This document shows, in pieces, positions 1 to 7,996 of a stretch of 64,000 nucleotides of DNA. The stretch spans positions 62,094-126,093 of the forward strand of contig NZ_LAYJ01000133.1 of assembly GCF_000981035.1 (NCBI RefSeq). Reading direction: 5' to 3'. The translations under genes were made by a program, and so were the position numbers. The notes below the pieces were generated by a model. That model was not told the DNA's origin and made no database searches. It saw nothing but the letters and a program-made list of their open reading frames with translations. This DNA comes from Christensenella hongkongensis (GTDB lineage Bacteria > Bacillota > Clostridia > Christensenellales > Christensenellaceae). Within the stretch, counting starts at the first letter, position 1, and the number at the start of each line of letters is the position of its first letter.

Positions 1-1
1 G

Positions 2-151
2 ATGATTTCGTCGGAGCTGCCCGAGCTGATGGCTATGAGCGACCACTTCATTGTTATGGCGGAAGGAAGGGTTGTCGGAGAGCTTAAGAAGGGTGAAGCC
101 ACAGACTCCAGGATTATGGAAATGGCTGTATCGACGTTTAAGGAATTTTAG
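2..151 (+). CDS. C-terminal end of an Rbs/CUT2-type sugar ABC transporter ATPase (partial)
   Basis: The window opens inside this gene; only the last 49 codons are visible and the true start lies upstream. The fragment reads [13 protein letters not shown] then [12 protein letters not shown], which is the typical end of the second nucleotide-binding domain of RbsA/MglA ATPases (the H-loop region just before it is missing). The same motif occurs in the two complete RbsA proteins of this window (around 23400 and 46690). It is followed after 20 bases by two RbsC-like permease genes, so it is very probably the energising subunit of that importer. The substrate is unknown. Confidence 0.85.
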   Translation: MISSELPELMAMSDHFIVMAEGRVVGELKKGEATDSRIMEMAVSTFKEF

Positions 152-171
152 CTCAGGTAAGGAGTCATACT

Positions 172-1161
172 ATGGAAAAAGGATTAAATACCCGCAAATC
201 GGGAAAAGCGTCAAAAATATTTTTAAGCCCGGCGTTTAGCATTGCGATACCGATTATCATTATTTGTATTGTAACCGGTATTTCTAAACCAAGCTTTGCA
301 TCGCTGGGAAATGTTCAGGCAATACTCACCACCTGTATCTTCATCGGTACGGCGGCCCTTGGGCAAAGCGTCGTCATGATGAGCGGTGAAATCGACCTTT
401 CCGTCGGTTGCGCCGCGGGCTTCAATGGCATTATGTTTGGTGCTGCGGCAGTCTGGTGGGGCTTGAATCCGTTCTTATGCGTTCTGATCGGCCTTGCAGC
501 CGGCGCGTTCGTCGGGTTCATCAATGGACTTTTGGTTGCAAAGCTTGGCATGGTGAACTTTATCGCAACGCTCGCAACCATGTTTATTACGCAGGGCGTC
601 GGACTGACGATCTCGCAGGGAACGCCTATCGGTCCGCTGCCGGATTTCTGGATCGACGTTGCGATTGCAAAACCGCTTGGGCTTTCCATTATGTTCTTCA
701 TCTTTATCGCAATCTATATTGGCTTGTTCATATTGATGCGTTGCACGAAAACAGGAACAAAAATACTCGCCGTGGGCGGTAATAAAAACGCGGCCCTGAT
801 GGCGGGCATCAACGTCACAAAAGTAAAATGGGGCGTGTATATCCTTTCAGGCGTACTTGCAGCGGTATCCGGTATTTTCTCGGCGATCACAATGAGCGCG
901 GCTTCGGCTGAGACCGGCATCGGAATGGAATTCAGGACGATTACGGCATGCGCGATCGGCGGAATCAGCTTTGCAGGCGGCAAAGGATCGATGGTCGGCC
1001 TTCTGATCGGTATTTTATTTATCAATGTGCTCAACAATGCGCTTCAGGCTCTTGCCGTTGAGTCGAATGTCCAGATGGTTATTATCGGTATCATTCTGAT
1101 CGCAGCGGTGCTTGTTGAAATCGTACGCGACAAAATGGAAGCAAAAAGTGTTGCGGAATAA
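172..1161 (+). CDS. RbsC-like sugar ABC transporter permease (first of a pair)
   Basis: Integral membrane permease of the branched-chain amino acid/ribose (BPD_transp_2, RbsC) family, 329 residues, the usual family length. The protein is almost entirely hydrophobic helices, with the conserved SGEIDLSVG motif near residue 65 and the cytoplasmic coupling segment GGNKNAALMAGIN near residue 203, followed by the AIGGISFAGGKG signature near residue 262. The ATG at 172 is preceded by GTAAGGAG. It sits between the ATPase fragment and a second, distinct permease, so this importer probably uses a heterodimeric membrane domain, whereas the two other Rbs systems in this window have a single permease. Confidence 0.9.
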   Translation: MEKGLNTRKSGKASKIFLSPAFSIAIPIIIICIVTGISKPSFASLGNVQAILTTCIFIGTAALGQSVVMMSGEIDLSVGCAAGFNGIMFGAAAVWWGLNPFLCVLIGLAAGAFVGFINGLLVAKLGMVNFIATLATMFITQGVGLTISQGTPIGPLPDFWIDVAIAKPLGLSIMFFIFIAIYIGLFILMRCTKTGTKILAVGGNKNAALMAGINVTKVKWGVYILSGVLAAVSGIFSAITMSAASAETGIGMEFRTITACAIGGISFAGGKGSMVGLLIGILFINVLNNALQALAVESNVQMVIIGIILIAAVLVEIVRDKMEAKSVAE

Positions 1162-1188
1162 GCGCTACTGGGGATAGGAGTGAATGAT

Positions 1189-2169
1189 ATGGAAAAACAA
1201 TTAACAATCAAGAAAGAATCACTGTGGTCAAGAATCGTTCACACGGACGAGTTCGGCGTTGTAATTCCGCTGGTGGCCCTGATTATTATAACAGGAATTA
1301 TCAATCCGGATTTTATGACGGTGAGCAATTTCACCACAATACTGAAAAACGCACCGTTCCAGGGGATTTGCGCGCTGGGTATTATGTTCGTGCTGATCAC
1401 CGGAAAGGTGGATATCTCGGTTGGACGTGTCGCGGGCTTTGCGGGAATGATTTTCCCCTTCTGCATGATGCGCCTTGGGATGCACTGGGCTCCGGCTCTG
1501 ATTATCGCTCTTGCGGTAGGCGCGGGCTTCGGGCTTCTGAACGGACTTTTGATCGTAAAGGTCGGCATGCCGGACTTCGTTGCGACGATCGGTACGCTCT
1601 ACATTGCCGGGGGGCTTCGTTTCCTGCTTACGGCGGGGTATCCGCTGACAGACCTGCCTTATGACCTTGGCGCGTGGGGAGACCAGGTGGTGCTTGGCGT
1701 CTCATGGCCATTCTGGATTATGATAGGACTCTTTATAGTAGCGGCCTTTGTGTTGAAAAAGACGCTTTGGGGCCGGCACCTGCTGGCAACGGGCGACAGC
1801 CAGGAGGTTGCGGCGCTGGCAGGTATCAAGACGGTAAAGGTACGCATGACGGCGCATGTTATTTGTAGCGTGCTCGCAGCGGTTGCAGGCGTTTTGCTTA
1901 CGATCGACGCGAACAACGGGCTACCGCAAAGTGGCGATGGCTGGGAATTCCGTGCGATTGCGGCATGTGCGGTTGGCGGCGTCAGCCTTGCCGGCGGCAA
2001 GGGCTCCGCGATCGGCGCGCTCATCGGCGTGGTGCTGTTGTACGTCCTGGAAAATGCGCTCGTAATGATCGGCATTCCGTCTACCATGCAAAAGGCGGTA
2101 AACGGCGCGGTTCTGGCAGGCGCGGTATTATTCGATATGTATAAACAAAACAGGAAAATCAAAGCTTAA
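1189..2169 (+). CDS. RbsC-like sugar ABC transporter permease (second of a pair)
   Basis: Second RbsC-family permease, about 326 residues. The family signature is complete: LITGKVDISVGRVAGF near residue 67, the coupling helix segment ATGDSQEVAALAGI near residue 202, and AVGGVSLAGGKGS near residue 265. I start at ATG 1189 because GATAGGAG (1173-1180) lies eight bases upstream; a GTG at 1180 would overlap that site. The gene follows the first permease by 27 bases and is surely co-transcribed. The two permeases differ clearly in sequence, so this is an old pair rather than a recent duplication. No substrate-binding protein lies beside them in the window. Confidence 0.9.
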   Translation: MEKQLTIKKESLWSRIVHTDEFGVVIPLVALIIITGIINPDFMTVSNFTTILKNAPFQGICALGIMFVLITGKVDISVGRVAGFAGMIFPFCMMRLGMHWAPALIIALAVGAGFGLLNGLLIVKVGMPDFVATIGTLYIAGGLRFLLTAGYPLTDLPYDLGAWGDQVVLGVSWPFWIMIGLFIVAAFVLKKTLWGRHLLATGDSQEVAALAGIKTVKVRMTAHVICSVLAAVAGVLLTIDANNGLPQSGDGWEFRAIAACAVGGVSLAGGKGSAIGALIGVVLLYVLENALVMIGIPSTMQKAVNGAVLAGAVLFDMYKQNRKIKA

Positions 2170-2184
2170 CGTTGAAAAATCAAT

Positions 2185-2223
2185 CGCTATGATTTGTTAA
2201 CAGCATATTAACAAATCATAGCG
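2185..2223. repeat. Perfect 16-bp inverted repeat downstream of the permease pair
   Basis: The arm CGCTATGATTTGTTAA (2185-2200) is repeated exactly in inverted orientation at 2208-2223 with a 7-base loop. A second small palindrome, CGCAC-GAT-GTGCG, follows at 2222-2234. Neither strand has a U-tract directly after the stem, so it is not a classic rho-independent terminator. It could stabilise the 3' end of the transporter mRNA or bind a regulator. Confidence 0.6.
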
Positions 2224-2332
2224 CACGATGTGCGTATAAAAAATGTTTGCTGCATGGCAGTTTCCTGCAAAGATTGCTTGCACAATCATTTGAGAAACAG
2301 CAATAAGAGATCGAAAAATCCTGTTGAGTATA

Positions 2333-2378
2333 TTGAAAGGGCATGGATTTATGGTATGATGAATAATATCACCATACC
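2333..2378 (+). promoter_or_regulatory. Promoter with overlapping palindrome upstream of LacI gene
   Basis: TTGAAA (2333-2338) and TATGAT (2355-2360) are 16 bases apart. An imperfect palindrome, GGTATGATGA (2353-2362) with TCACCATACC (2369-2378), 9 of 10 positions matching, covers the -10 element. This placement suits autorepression by the LacI-family protein encoded 70 bases downstream, which is an inference. Confidence 0.5.
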
Positions 2379-2448
2379 TACATTTTGGAAGAAATGAAAG
2401 CGGGTGGTGAAAGACGTAAGAAGCAAATGCGAAGGGCGGGGACGATTC

Positions 2449-3531
2449 ATGATGTTGCAGACAAAGGTTACGATTTACGATGTGGCCAAGGAATTGGGTA
2501 TATCCACGGCAACGGTAAACAGGGCGCTTGGTGGAAAAGCAAATGTGAGCGACAAGACAAGAAAGCTCGTGGTTGAAACTGCTGAGAAGATGGGATATCG
2601 GCCCAGCAAAACAGCGTCGTCCCTGAAGAGGAATCCGAAAAAAATAGCGGTATTGCTGCCTGTAACGGTACACGGCTTTGTAGCCGAGGTGGCGCGGGGC
2701 GCGAGGAAAGCCTTTGAAGACCTGTTCGACTACGGAGTTTATGGCGAAATTATTGAAATGGTAGGCGAAGAAACAGATGCCTTTCTCGAACGCCTTTACG
2801 AAATAGGGCAGAGCGATTACGATGGAGTCGTGATCCTGCCGAACTCTGACGAGGCGGCGGTGACACGGGTTGTGAAGGAGCTTTCGGTAAATCCAAAGCA
2901 AATTTACGCGACCGTAACGTCGGATCTTACAGGCTCAGGCAGGATATTGTCGGTGCAGAACAACGGTAAAGTCGCCGGTAAGATGGCGGCGGAGCTGATT
3001 GGGTATATGATGCCGGATAAAACGCGTCCGGTAGCCCTCGTGACAGGGCAGGTAAGCTCGCTCGTCCACAGGAAAACGGTGGAGGGCTTCGTATCGGACA
3101 TCGATAAGTACGGCCTGGGGTTTGCCGGGGTATACGAGCATCACGACGTGTTGCAGAATGCGTACGATTTGGTGGAAGTAATCCTGAAAGCCCATCCGGA
3201 CTTGGGAGCGATTTATTTCAGCTCGGCGAACTCGGTAACGTTCTGTAACCGTCTTAAGGAGCTGGGACACGGACACGACATGACAATCGTGGCTTCCGAC
3301 GTCTTTCCGGATATCGTAAACCTGATGGACGAAGGCGTTATCAATGCCACCATCTTCCAGAACCCGTTTTTACAGGGGAGGCTGGCTGTGCGCTATTTGT
3401 ACGAATATATGGTAGAAGGCAGACGGTTTGAAGAAGACATCGTGCTGCTCGATCCGCAAATCGTACTCAGAAGCAACCTGTCGCTGTTTTCCGAAATTCT
3501 GGAACAGATGAAAGACGACATTATCCTCTAG
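2449..3531 (+). CDS. LacI-family transcriptional regulator
   Basis: DNA-binding repressor or activator with the LacI helix-turn-helix at the N-terminus (TIYDVAKELGISTATVNRAL, about residues 8-27) and a hinge helix just after (YRPSKTASSL). The rest is a type 1 periplasmic-binding-like sugar sensor domain. About 360 residues when started at ATG 2449 or 2452; an in-frame GTG at 2404 would add 15 residues that resemble no LacI N-terminus. The gene stands between the transporter genes and the SDR/dehydrogenase operon and probably controls both in response to the imported sugar or an intermediate. A palindrome overlaps its own -10 box (2353-2378). Confidence 0.85.
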   Translation: MMLQTKVTIYDVAKELGISTATVNRALGGKANVSDKTRKLVVETAEKMGYRPSKTASSLKRNPKKIAVLLPVTVHGFVAEVARGARKAFEDLFDYGVYGEIIEMVGEETDAFLERLYEIGQSDYDGVVILPNSDEAAVTRVVKELSVNPKQIYATVTSDLTGSGRILSVQNNGKVAGKMAAELIGYMMPDKTRPVALVTGQVSSLVHRKTVEGFVSDIDKYGLGFAGVYEHHDVLQNAYDLVEVILKAHPDLGAIYFSSANSVTFCNRLKELGHGHDMTIVASDVFPDIVNLMDEGVINATIFQNPFLQGRLAVRYLYEYMVEGRRFEEDIVLLDPQIVLRSNLSLFSEILEQMKDDIIL

Positions 3532-3742
3532 TACTTCCTTAAAAGCATTTGCAGCATTACAATTATCATTCAAACAAATCATTCGATTTCAATGGAAAAA
3601 CTGAACAGGCCCTGTTGCACGTACTGCTTGTGTAAAAGGGCCTTATCTGCAAAAGGGCTGTGTCCGTCCGCCGTACAGGTGTGAACAGGAATCATGGCTT
3701 AATAAACGCAGGCGTCTTTCGCGATGCCTGGAAGGAGTATGT

Positions 3743-4528
3743 ATGAATATTGATTTAACAGGAAAGACTGCGGTCGTAACGGGTGGTTCCGGAGCGATCG
3801 GCGGCGCAATGTGCGAATATTATATAAAGTCCGGCGCCCAGGTGGCGGTTGTGGATGTAAATGCCGAACGCGGCGAAGAATTTGTACAAACGCTCAGGGA
3901 TATGGGCGGCGACGCAAAATTTTTCCAGGGAGATGTTTCTGGTAAGGAGAGCATGGAAAAAATGTGCGCGGACGTGCTTGGCACATTTGGCAAAATAGAT
4001 ATCCTGGTAAATAACGCAGGCGTGAACGTCGGACCGGAGGGACGCGTGCCGATTCAGGAGTTTGCCGAAAAGGACTGGAACCGGATCATTAATATCGATC
4101 TTTCAGGCGTGTATTATTGCTCCGGGCCAATTATCCGGCATATGGCGGAACGTAAATACGGAAGGATTATCAATGTTGCATCTATTGTTGGATTGGTGCC
4201 GCTCCGCTACCAGTGCGCATTTGCTGCGGCAAAGGCGGGCGTTGTAAACCTGACGAAGGCAATGGCAATCGAGCTTGCGCCCGATGGGATCCTTGTGAAT
4301 GGGATATGCCCGGGTTCCGTTATGTTTGAAGGGACAAGGGCGCTCTTCTATGCCGATAAGGAAAAGGCGGACCGCATGATGTCGCATATTCCTCTTGGAA
4401 GGCCGGGCGAACCGCACGAGATCGCAGGTTCCACGATTTTCCTTTCTTCAGATGAAATGACATATATGACGGGAAATATTCTCACGGTTGACGGTGGTTG
4501 GACTTGCGGCTTCGCAAGAGATTTTTAA
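3743..4528 (+). CDS. SDR-family oxidoreductase with the catalytic Tyr replaced by Phe
   Basis: Classical short-chain dehydrogenase/reductase, 261 residues. The Rossmann motif TGGSGAIGG (13-21) and the NNAG motif (90-93) are present, as are the active-site Ser147 and Lys164. The catalytic Tyr, expected 13 residues after the Ser, is Phe160 (codon TTT at 4220-4222), so the YxxxK motif reads FAAAK. A Tyr stands four residues earlier (Tyr156), out of normal register. The C-terminal PG motif and DGGWT end are normal. In studied SDRs this change strongly reduces activity, so it may be non-catalytic or mechanistically altered. It heads an operon with a zinc dehydrogenase (39-base gap) and is preceded by GGAAGGAG. 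Confidence 0.88.
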   Translation: MNIDLTGKTAVVTGGSGAIGGAMCEYYIKSGAQVAVVDVNAERGEEFVQTLRDMGGDAKFFQGDVSGKESMEKMCADVLGTFGKIDILVNNAGVNVGPEGRVPIQEFAEKDWNRIINIDLSGVYYCSGPIIRHMAERKYGRIINVASIVGLVPLRYQCAFAAAKAGVVNLTKAMAIELAPDGILVNGICPGSVMFEGTRALFYADKEKADRMMSHIPLGRPGEPHEIAGSTIFLSSDEMTYMTGNILTVDGGWTCGFARDF

Positions 4529-4567
4529 GAAAGACATTTGCATACAACAGATTGAGAGGTAACTTGA

Positions 4568-5605
4568 ATGAAGGCATTTATAGCAAAAGAACCTGGTGTA
4601 ACGGAATTTGTGGAAGTTGACAAGCCGAAACTGGGACCAAAAGACATCTTGGCAAAGGTCGCTTATGCGGGAATATGCGCCACGGACATAGCCCTGATCA
4701 CAGGAGATACAACATTTGTGAGAGAGGGTATGGCAAAATATCCTATCAGGATAGGGCATGAATGGTCAGGAGAAATCGTGGAGGTGGGCAGCGAGGTAAA
4801 AACGCTTAAGCCCGGCGACCATGTGATCGCAGAGAACGGGGTTCCATGTTTTGACTGCCCTACCTGCTGGAGCGGCGATTTTGCGCATTGCCCGAATGGA
4901 AAGAGCGTTGGAACGATTAACACCTACGACGGATGCTTTGCGGAATACATGAAAATGCCTGAACGAAGCACCTATAAGCTTGACGATTCCATAGATCTTG
5001 AGGAGGCGGCGCTCATAGAGCCCGCATCCATCGCAATGGCGGGAATCATCAAAAGCGGCGTAGGCTTTGGCGATATCGTTATGATGATTGGAACAGGGCC
5101 GATTGGGCTTACGGGCGTAGGGCTTTTAAAAGCAATCGGATGCACGGTAATCCTGGTTGGCAGACGGGATTCCAAGCTTGAGATCGGCAGGCAGATGGGT
5201 GCGGATTACCTTTTGAATTCCGCAACGCAGGACATCGCCGAAGAGCTTAAGAAAATCACGCCGACAGGACGTGTGTGCGCGGTGTTTGAATCCTCCGGAA
5301 ATATCCAGATGTTCAAAGACACAGCCAATTTTGTCAAAAGCGGCGGAAACGTGATCATCCTGGGATTTTTCGAGCAGAATTTGAATGATTTCAACATCGA
5401 TAAATTTGTCGTAAACGACGTAAACCTGTTGGGTGTTGCGGGAACCGGCGGAAGTATGCAGGGCATCATACAGCTGTTGAGAAACAAGCAGGTTTCATTC
5501 AGGCCTCTTATTTCGGCGGTTTATGATTTTGACGATGCGCAGGAAGCGGTTGAACGCGTCATTAAAAATGATGGCGACAGGATTAAAGTTCTGCTGAAAT
5601 TTTAA
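4568..5605 (+). CDS. Zinc-dependent sorbitol dehydrogenase-like (MDR) enzyme
   Basis: Medium-chain NAD(P)-dependent polyol/sugar dehydrogenase, 345 residues. Catalytic zinc ligands are Cys37 (AGICATD) and the GHE motif (IRIGHEWSGE). The four-Cys structural zinc loop is complete (CFDCPTCWSGDFAHC). The nucleotide-binding glycine motif is GTGPIGLTG. Probable role: oxidation of a secondary hydroxyl on the imported sugar, polyol or its acid. It is co-transcribed with the SDR upstream and ends before a terminator at 5632-5656. It differs clearly from the three other zinc dehydrogenases of this window, and substrate cannot be read from sequence. Confidence 0.88.
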   Translation: MKAFIAKEPGVTEFVEVDKPKLGPKDILAKVAYAGICATDIALITGDTTFVREGMAKYPIRIGHEWSGEIVEVGSEVKTLKPGDHVIAENGVPCFDCPTCWSGDFAHCPNGKSVGTINTYDGCFAEYMKMPERSTYKLDDSIDLEEAALIEPASIAMAGIIKSGVGFGDIVMMIGTGPIGLTGVGLLKAIGCTVILVGRRDSKLEIGRQMGADYLLNSATQDIAEELKKITPTGRVCAVFESSGNIQMFKDTANFVKSGGNVIILGFFEQNLNDFNIDKFVVNDVNLLGVAGTGGSMQGIIQLLRNKQVSFRPLISAVYDFDDAQEAVERVIKNDGDRIKVLLKF

Positions 5606-5631
5606 CCGAACGACAAGGGAAATTCCTCCAG

Positions 5632-5656
5632 GCAGGGCGTAACCGTCCTGCTTTTT
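5632..5656 (+). terminator. Rho-independent terminator after the SDR/dehydrogenase pair
   Basis: Stem GCAGGGCG / CGTCCTGC (8 pairs including one G-U) with loop TAAC, followed directly by TTTTT. It lies 27 bases after the dehydrogenase stop and separates it from the UlaG-like gene, although read-through is possible. Confidence 0.75.
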
Positions 5657-5709
5657 CCCTGCATAAAGGGAAGCCTTTTGCAGGGGGTAACGATAAGGCG
5701 GGTGTGACA

Positions 5710-6489
5710 ATGAGATTTTCAGAGAAAATAAAAAATTTGAAGGTAGAACCGGGCAGCGTGTGCGTCGTATGGATCGGACAGGCGGGGTTCCTCCTCAAAA
5801 CGGCAGGCGGAAAAACGATAGTGATCGATCCGTACCTTACGGATTATGTGTATAAGCTGTTCCGTGAAGAGGAAGGGCTTGCGTTTAAGAGGTTGTCCGT
5901 GCCGCTTTTTGAACCGGATGAAATTGAGCCGGATTACCTGCTGATTTCCCATGAGCATGGAGACCACCTCGATATGGAAGCGCTGCCGTTTTTTCTTGGA
6001 AACGGAAAAACGCAATGCTATGCAAACCGCGTATGTATTGAAGAAGCGGAAAAAGCGGGGATCAAAACGGACGGTATCCATTGCATTGAAAAAAACAAGA
6101 GCTACGACCTGGGTGAATTTAAACTGAAAACGCTGGACTGCGATCATGGCGAGCTATCGCCGGAGGCGCTCGGTCTTTTGCTGGATTTTGGTTTTACGAA
6201 GGTATATTATTCGGGCGACACTTCCTACAGCCTTGCACGGCTACAGGGTGCGGTTGCCCTGCGCCCGGAGGTAGCGCTTTTGCCAATCAACGGTGCGTTT
6301 GGGAACCTTGACGCGAAAGAGGCGGCTCAGTTTGCAGCCGACCTTCATGCGCGCGTATGTATTCCCCACCATTTCTGGACGTTTCCCAAGCACCTTGGAA
6401 ATCCGATTGAAGCGCTCGATACCTTCCCGGAATATGCGCCGGATTGCAGGCTTGATATGGTTACGCCCGGGGATATCTGCATTTACTGA
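5710..6489 (+). CDS. UlaG-like metallo-beta-lactamase-fold hydrolase
   Basis: Metal-dependent hydrolase, about 259 residues. The metal site motif is SHEHGDHLD (HxHxDH, near residue 78), a further His is in LDCDHGE near residue 142, and an Asp is in YSGDTSY near residue 163. The opening VVWIGQAGFLL and the late PHHFWTF segment resemble UlaG (L-ascorbate-6-phosphate lactonase) and its relatives. A lactonase or phospho-sugar hydrolase role fits the catabolic neighbours, but the substrate is unproven. ATG 5710 is preferred over GTG 5704 because of AAGGCGGG just upstream. It begins a second transcription segment that continues through the ROK kinase. Confidence 0.8.
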   Translation: MRFSEKIKNLKVEPGSVCVVWIGQAGFLLKTAGGKTIVIDPYLTDYVYKLFREEEGLAFKRLSVPLFEPDEIEPDYLLISHEHGDHLDMEALPFFLGNGKTQCYANRVCIEEAEKAGIKTDGIHCIEKNKSYDLGEFKLKTLDCDHGELSPEALGLLLDFGFTKVYYSGDTSYSLARLQGAVALRPEVALLPINGAFGNLDAKEAAQFAADLHARVCIPHHFWTFPKHLGNPIEALDTFPEYAPDCRLDMVTPGDICIY

Positions 6490-6517
6490 GGAACGTGACC
6501 GGAAAGGATGAAACGCT

Positions 6518-7450
6518 ATGCCCTGTTATGAAGGAAGCTATAAAGACCAGCGTGCGGTTGTTTTAAAAAATGGAATGCTGGAAGTGCGTTTTTTGCCGGA
6601 CACAGGGGCAAACCTCGCTTACCTTTCGGACGGACGGCGCCAGTTTATGGTTCAGCGCCCGGAGGGAAGCTACCGCCGGGTGCCTTTCGACGGCAGCTAT
6701 GTAGACGGCGAATGCTGCGGGATGGACGATATGTTTCCAACCATCGACGTTTGCTACTGCGAAAATTTTCCGTGGCAGGGAACGAAGCTCGCGGATCACG
6801 GCGAGGTGTGGAACCTTGCCTGCGATACAAAAATAGAAGGAGAAAGCGCTACGTTCAAAATGAACGGCGTACGCTTGCCGTACCTGTTTGAAAAACGCGT
6901 AAGCCTGGTTCGCGAAAACTGCCTGCGGATCGATTACAAGGCGACGAACCTGAGCGCGTTTGATATGGATTTTTTGTGGGCGGGCCACACAATGCTTGTC
7001 AGCGAGCCGGGGCTGAGGCTTTTTGTTCCTGGTGACTGCAGGACTGGAATCGCCGTGTTTTCGAGCAAAGGGGAAATCGGCGCGTACGGAGATGCGTTTT
7101 CTTATCCTGTTTTCACTACAAAGGATGGCAAACAAAGGGATATGAGCGTCATGGGCGAACCGGAAAACGAGTCGGAGAAGTTTTATTTTAAAAACAAACT
7201 AAAGGATGGCTGGTGTGCAATTAAGTATCCTGACGGGACAAAGCTCACGATGAGATTCCCGGCAGACCGGATTCCTTATCTGGGAATTTTGCAGAACAGG
7301 GGAGGGTTCCGTGACATTTACAACATATTTCTGGAGCCGTGCAGCGCGCCCTTTGACAGGCCGGATGTTGCGCGGATACGGGGACAGCAAAGCGTGCTAT
7401 ATGCAAATACGTCCCTTACATGGTATGTAGAAATGGAAATCGAATCATAA
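6518..7450 (+). CDS. Galactose-mutarotase-fold protein (aldose 1-epimerase-like)
   Basis: About 310 residues with the look of the galactose mutarotase-like superfamily: an early NGMLEVRFLPDTGANLAYL strand pair, LPYLFEKRVSL in the middle and a late PYLGILQNRGGF segment. Proteins of this type bind or interconvert sugar anomers, or serve as carbohydrate-binding folds. I cannot assign catalytic His/Glu residues with certainty, so epimerase activity is not claimed. It lies 28 bases after the UlaG-like gene and 16 before the discoidin-like gene, in a tight operon. No signal peptide is present, so it is cytosolic. Confidence 0.7.
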   Translation: MPCYEGSYKDQRAVVLKNGMLEVRFLPDTGANLAYLSDGRRQFMVQRPEGSYRRVPFDGSYVDGECCGMDDMFPTIDVCYCENFPWQGTKLADHGEVWNLACDTKIEGESATFKMNGVRLPYLFEKRVSLVRENCLRIDYKATNLSAFDMDFLWAGHTMLVSEPGLRLFVPGDCRTGIAVFSSKGEIGAYGDAFSYPVFTTKDGKQRDMSVMGEPENESEKFYFKNKLKDGWCAIKYPDGTKLTMRFPADRIPYLGILQNRGGFRDIYNIFLEPCSAPFDRPDVARIRGQQSVLYANTSLTWYVEMEIES

Positions 7451-7466
7451 TAAGGAGGACAGACAA

Positions 7467-7982
7467 ATGAAGGAAATGCTGCCGGTAGGCGTTAGACGCG
7501 ACGGCTCTTATTATACGAAGGTGGTGTGGGCGAGCCATACGGAAAAGGATCCGACCTTTTGGGTGTGCAACGCCATCAGCGACGACAACGAAAGGAATGG
7601 AGGTACGTGGGCCACAAATACCATGGGCCCCGCGAACCTGGTGATTGATTTCTGGGGGGAAACGCAGAAAATATCAACGATCAAGCTGTTCCGCAATGTT
7701 GGGGTTACAATCAGCATTCTAAAGGAGCTGGCAAAGGATATCAATATCTATGTTTCAAACGACGACGCGGATAAAAAGCTGCGCCGCGAAGGGGATGATA
7801 TCGAATCTGTAAACTGGAAGCTGATTGCACAGGTGGAAACGGAAGAGGCGGAAGGCTGGCAGGCGGTGGAGCTCGCAGAGCCCGTGGAAGCAAGGTTTGT
7901 ACGCGTGGAGCTTGTGCGAAACCATGGAACCACGCCGGACATTCCGTGGACGGAAATCAACCAAATCAAACTCTATCCATGA
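7467..7982 (+). CDS. Discoidin (F5/8 type C)-like domain protein
   Basis: A 171-residue protein consisting essentially of one discoidin-like jelly-roll domain. The pattern NLVIDFWGETQKISTIKLF, then INIYVSNDDADKK, then ARFVRVELVRNHG near the C-terminus is typical of F5/8 type C carbohydrate-binding modules. There is no signal peptide or sortase motif, which is odd for a module normally found on secreted glycosidases, so it may act inside the cell on the sugar being degraded. AAGGAGG precedes the start by nine bases. It sits between the mutarotase-like protein and the ROK kinase. Confidence 0.65.
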   Translation: MKEMLPVGVRRDGSYYTKVVWASHTEKDPTFWVCNAISDDNERNGGTWATNTMGPANLVIDFWGETQKISTIKLFRNVGVTISILKELAKDINIYVSNDDADKKLRREGDDIESVNWKLIAQVETEEAEGWQAVELAEPVEARFVRVELVRNHGTTPDIPWTEINQIKLYP

Positions 7983-7996
7983 CAGGCGGAACCGGA

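Noticed and set aside
2185-2223. Rho-independent terminator after the permease pair
   Set aside because: The stem is perfect but AT-rich and lacks a U-tract on either strand; kept only as an inverted repeat.
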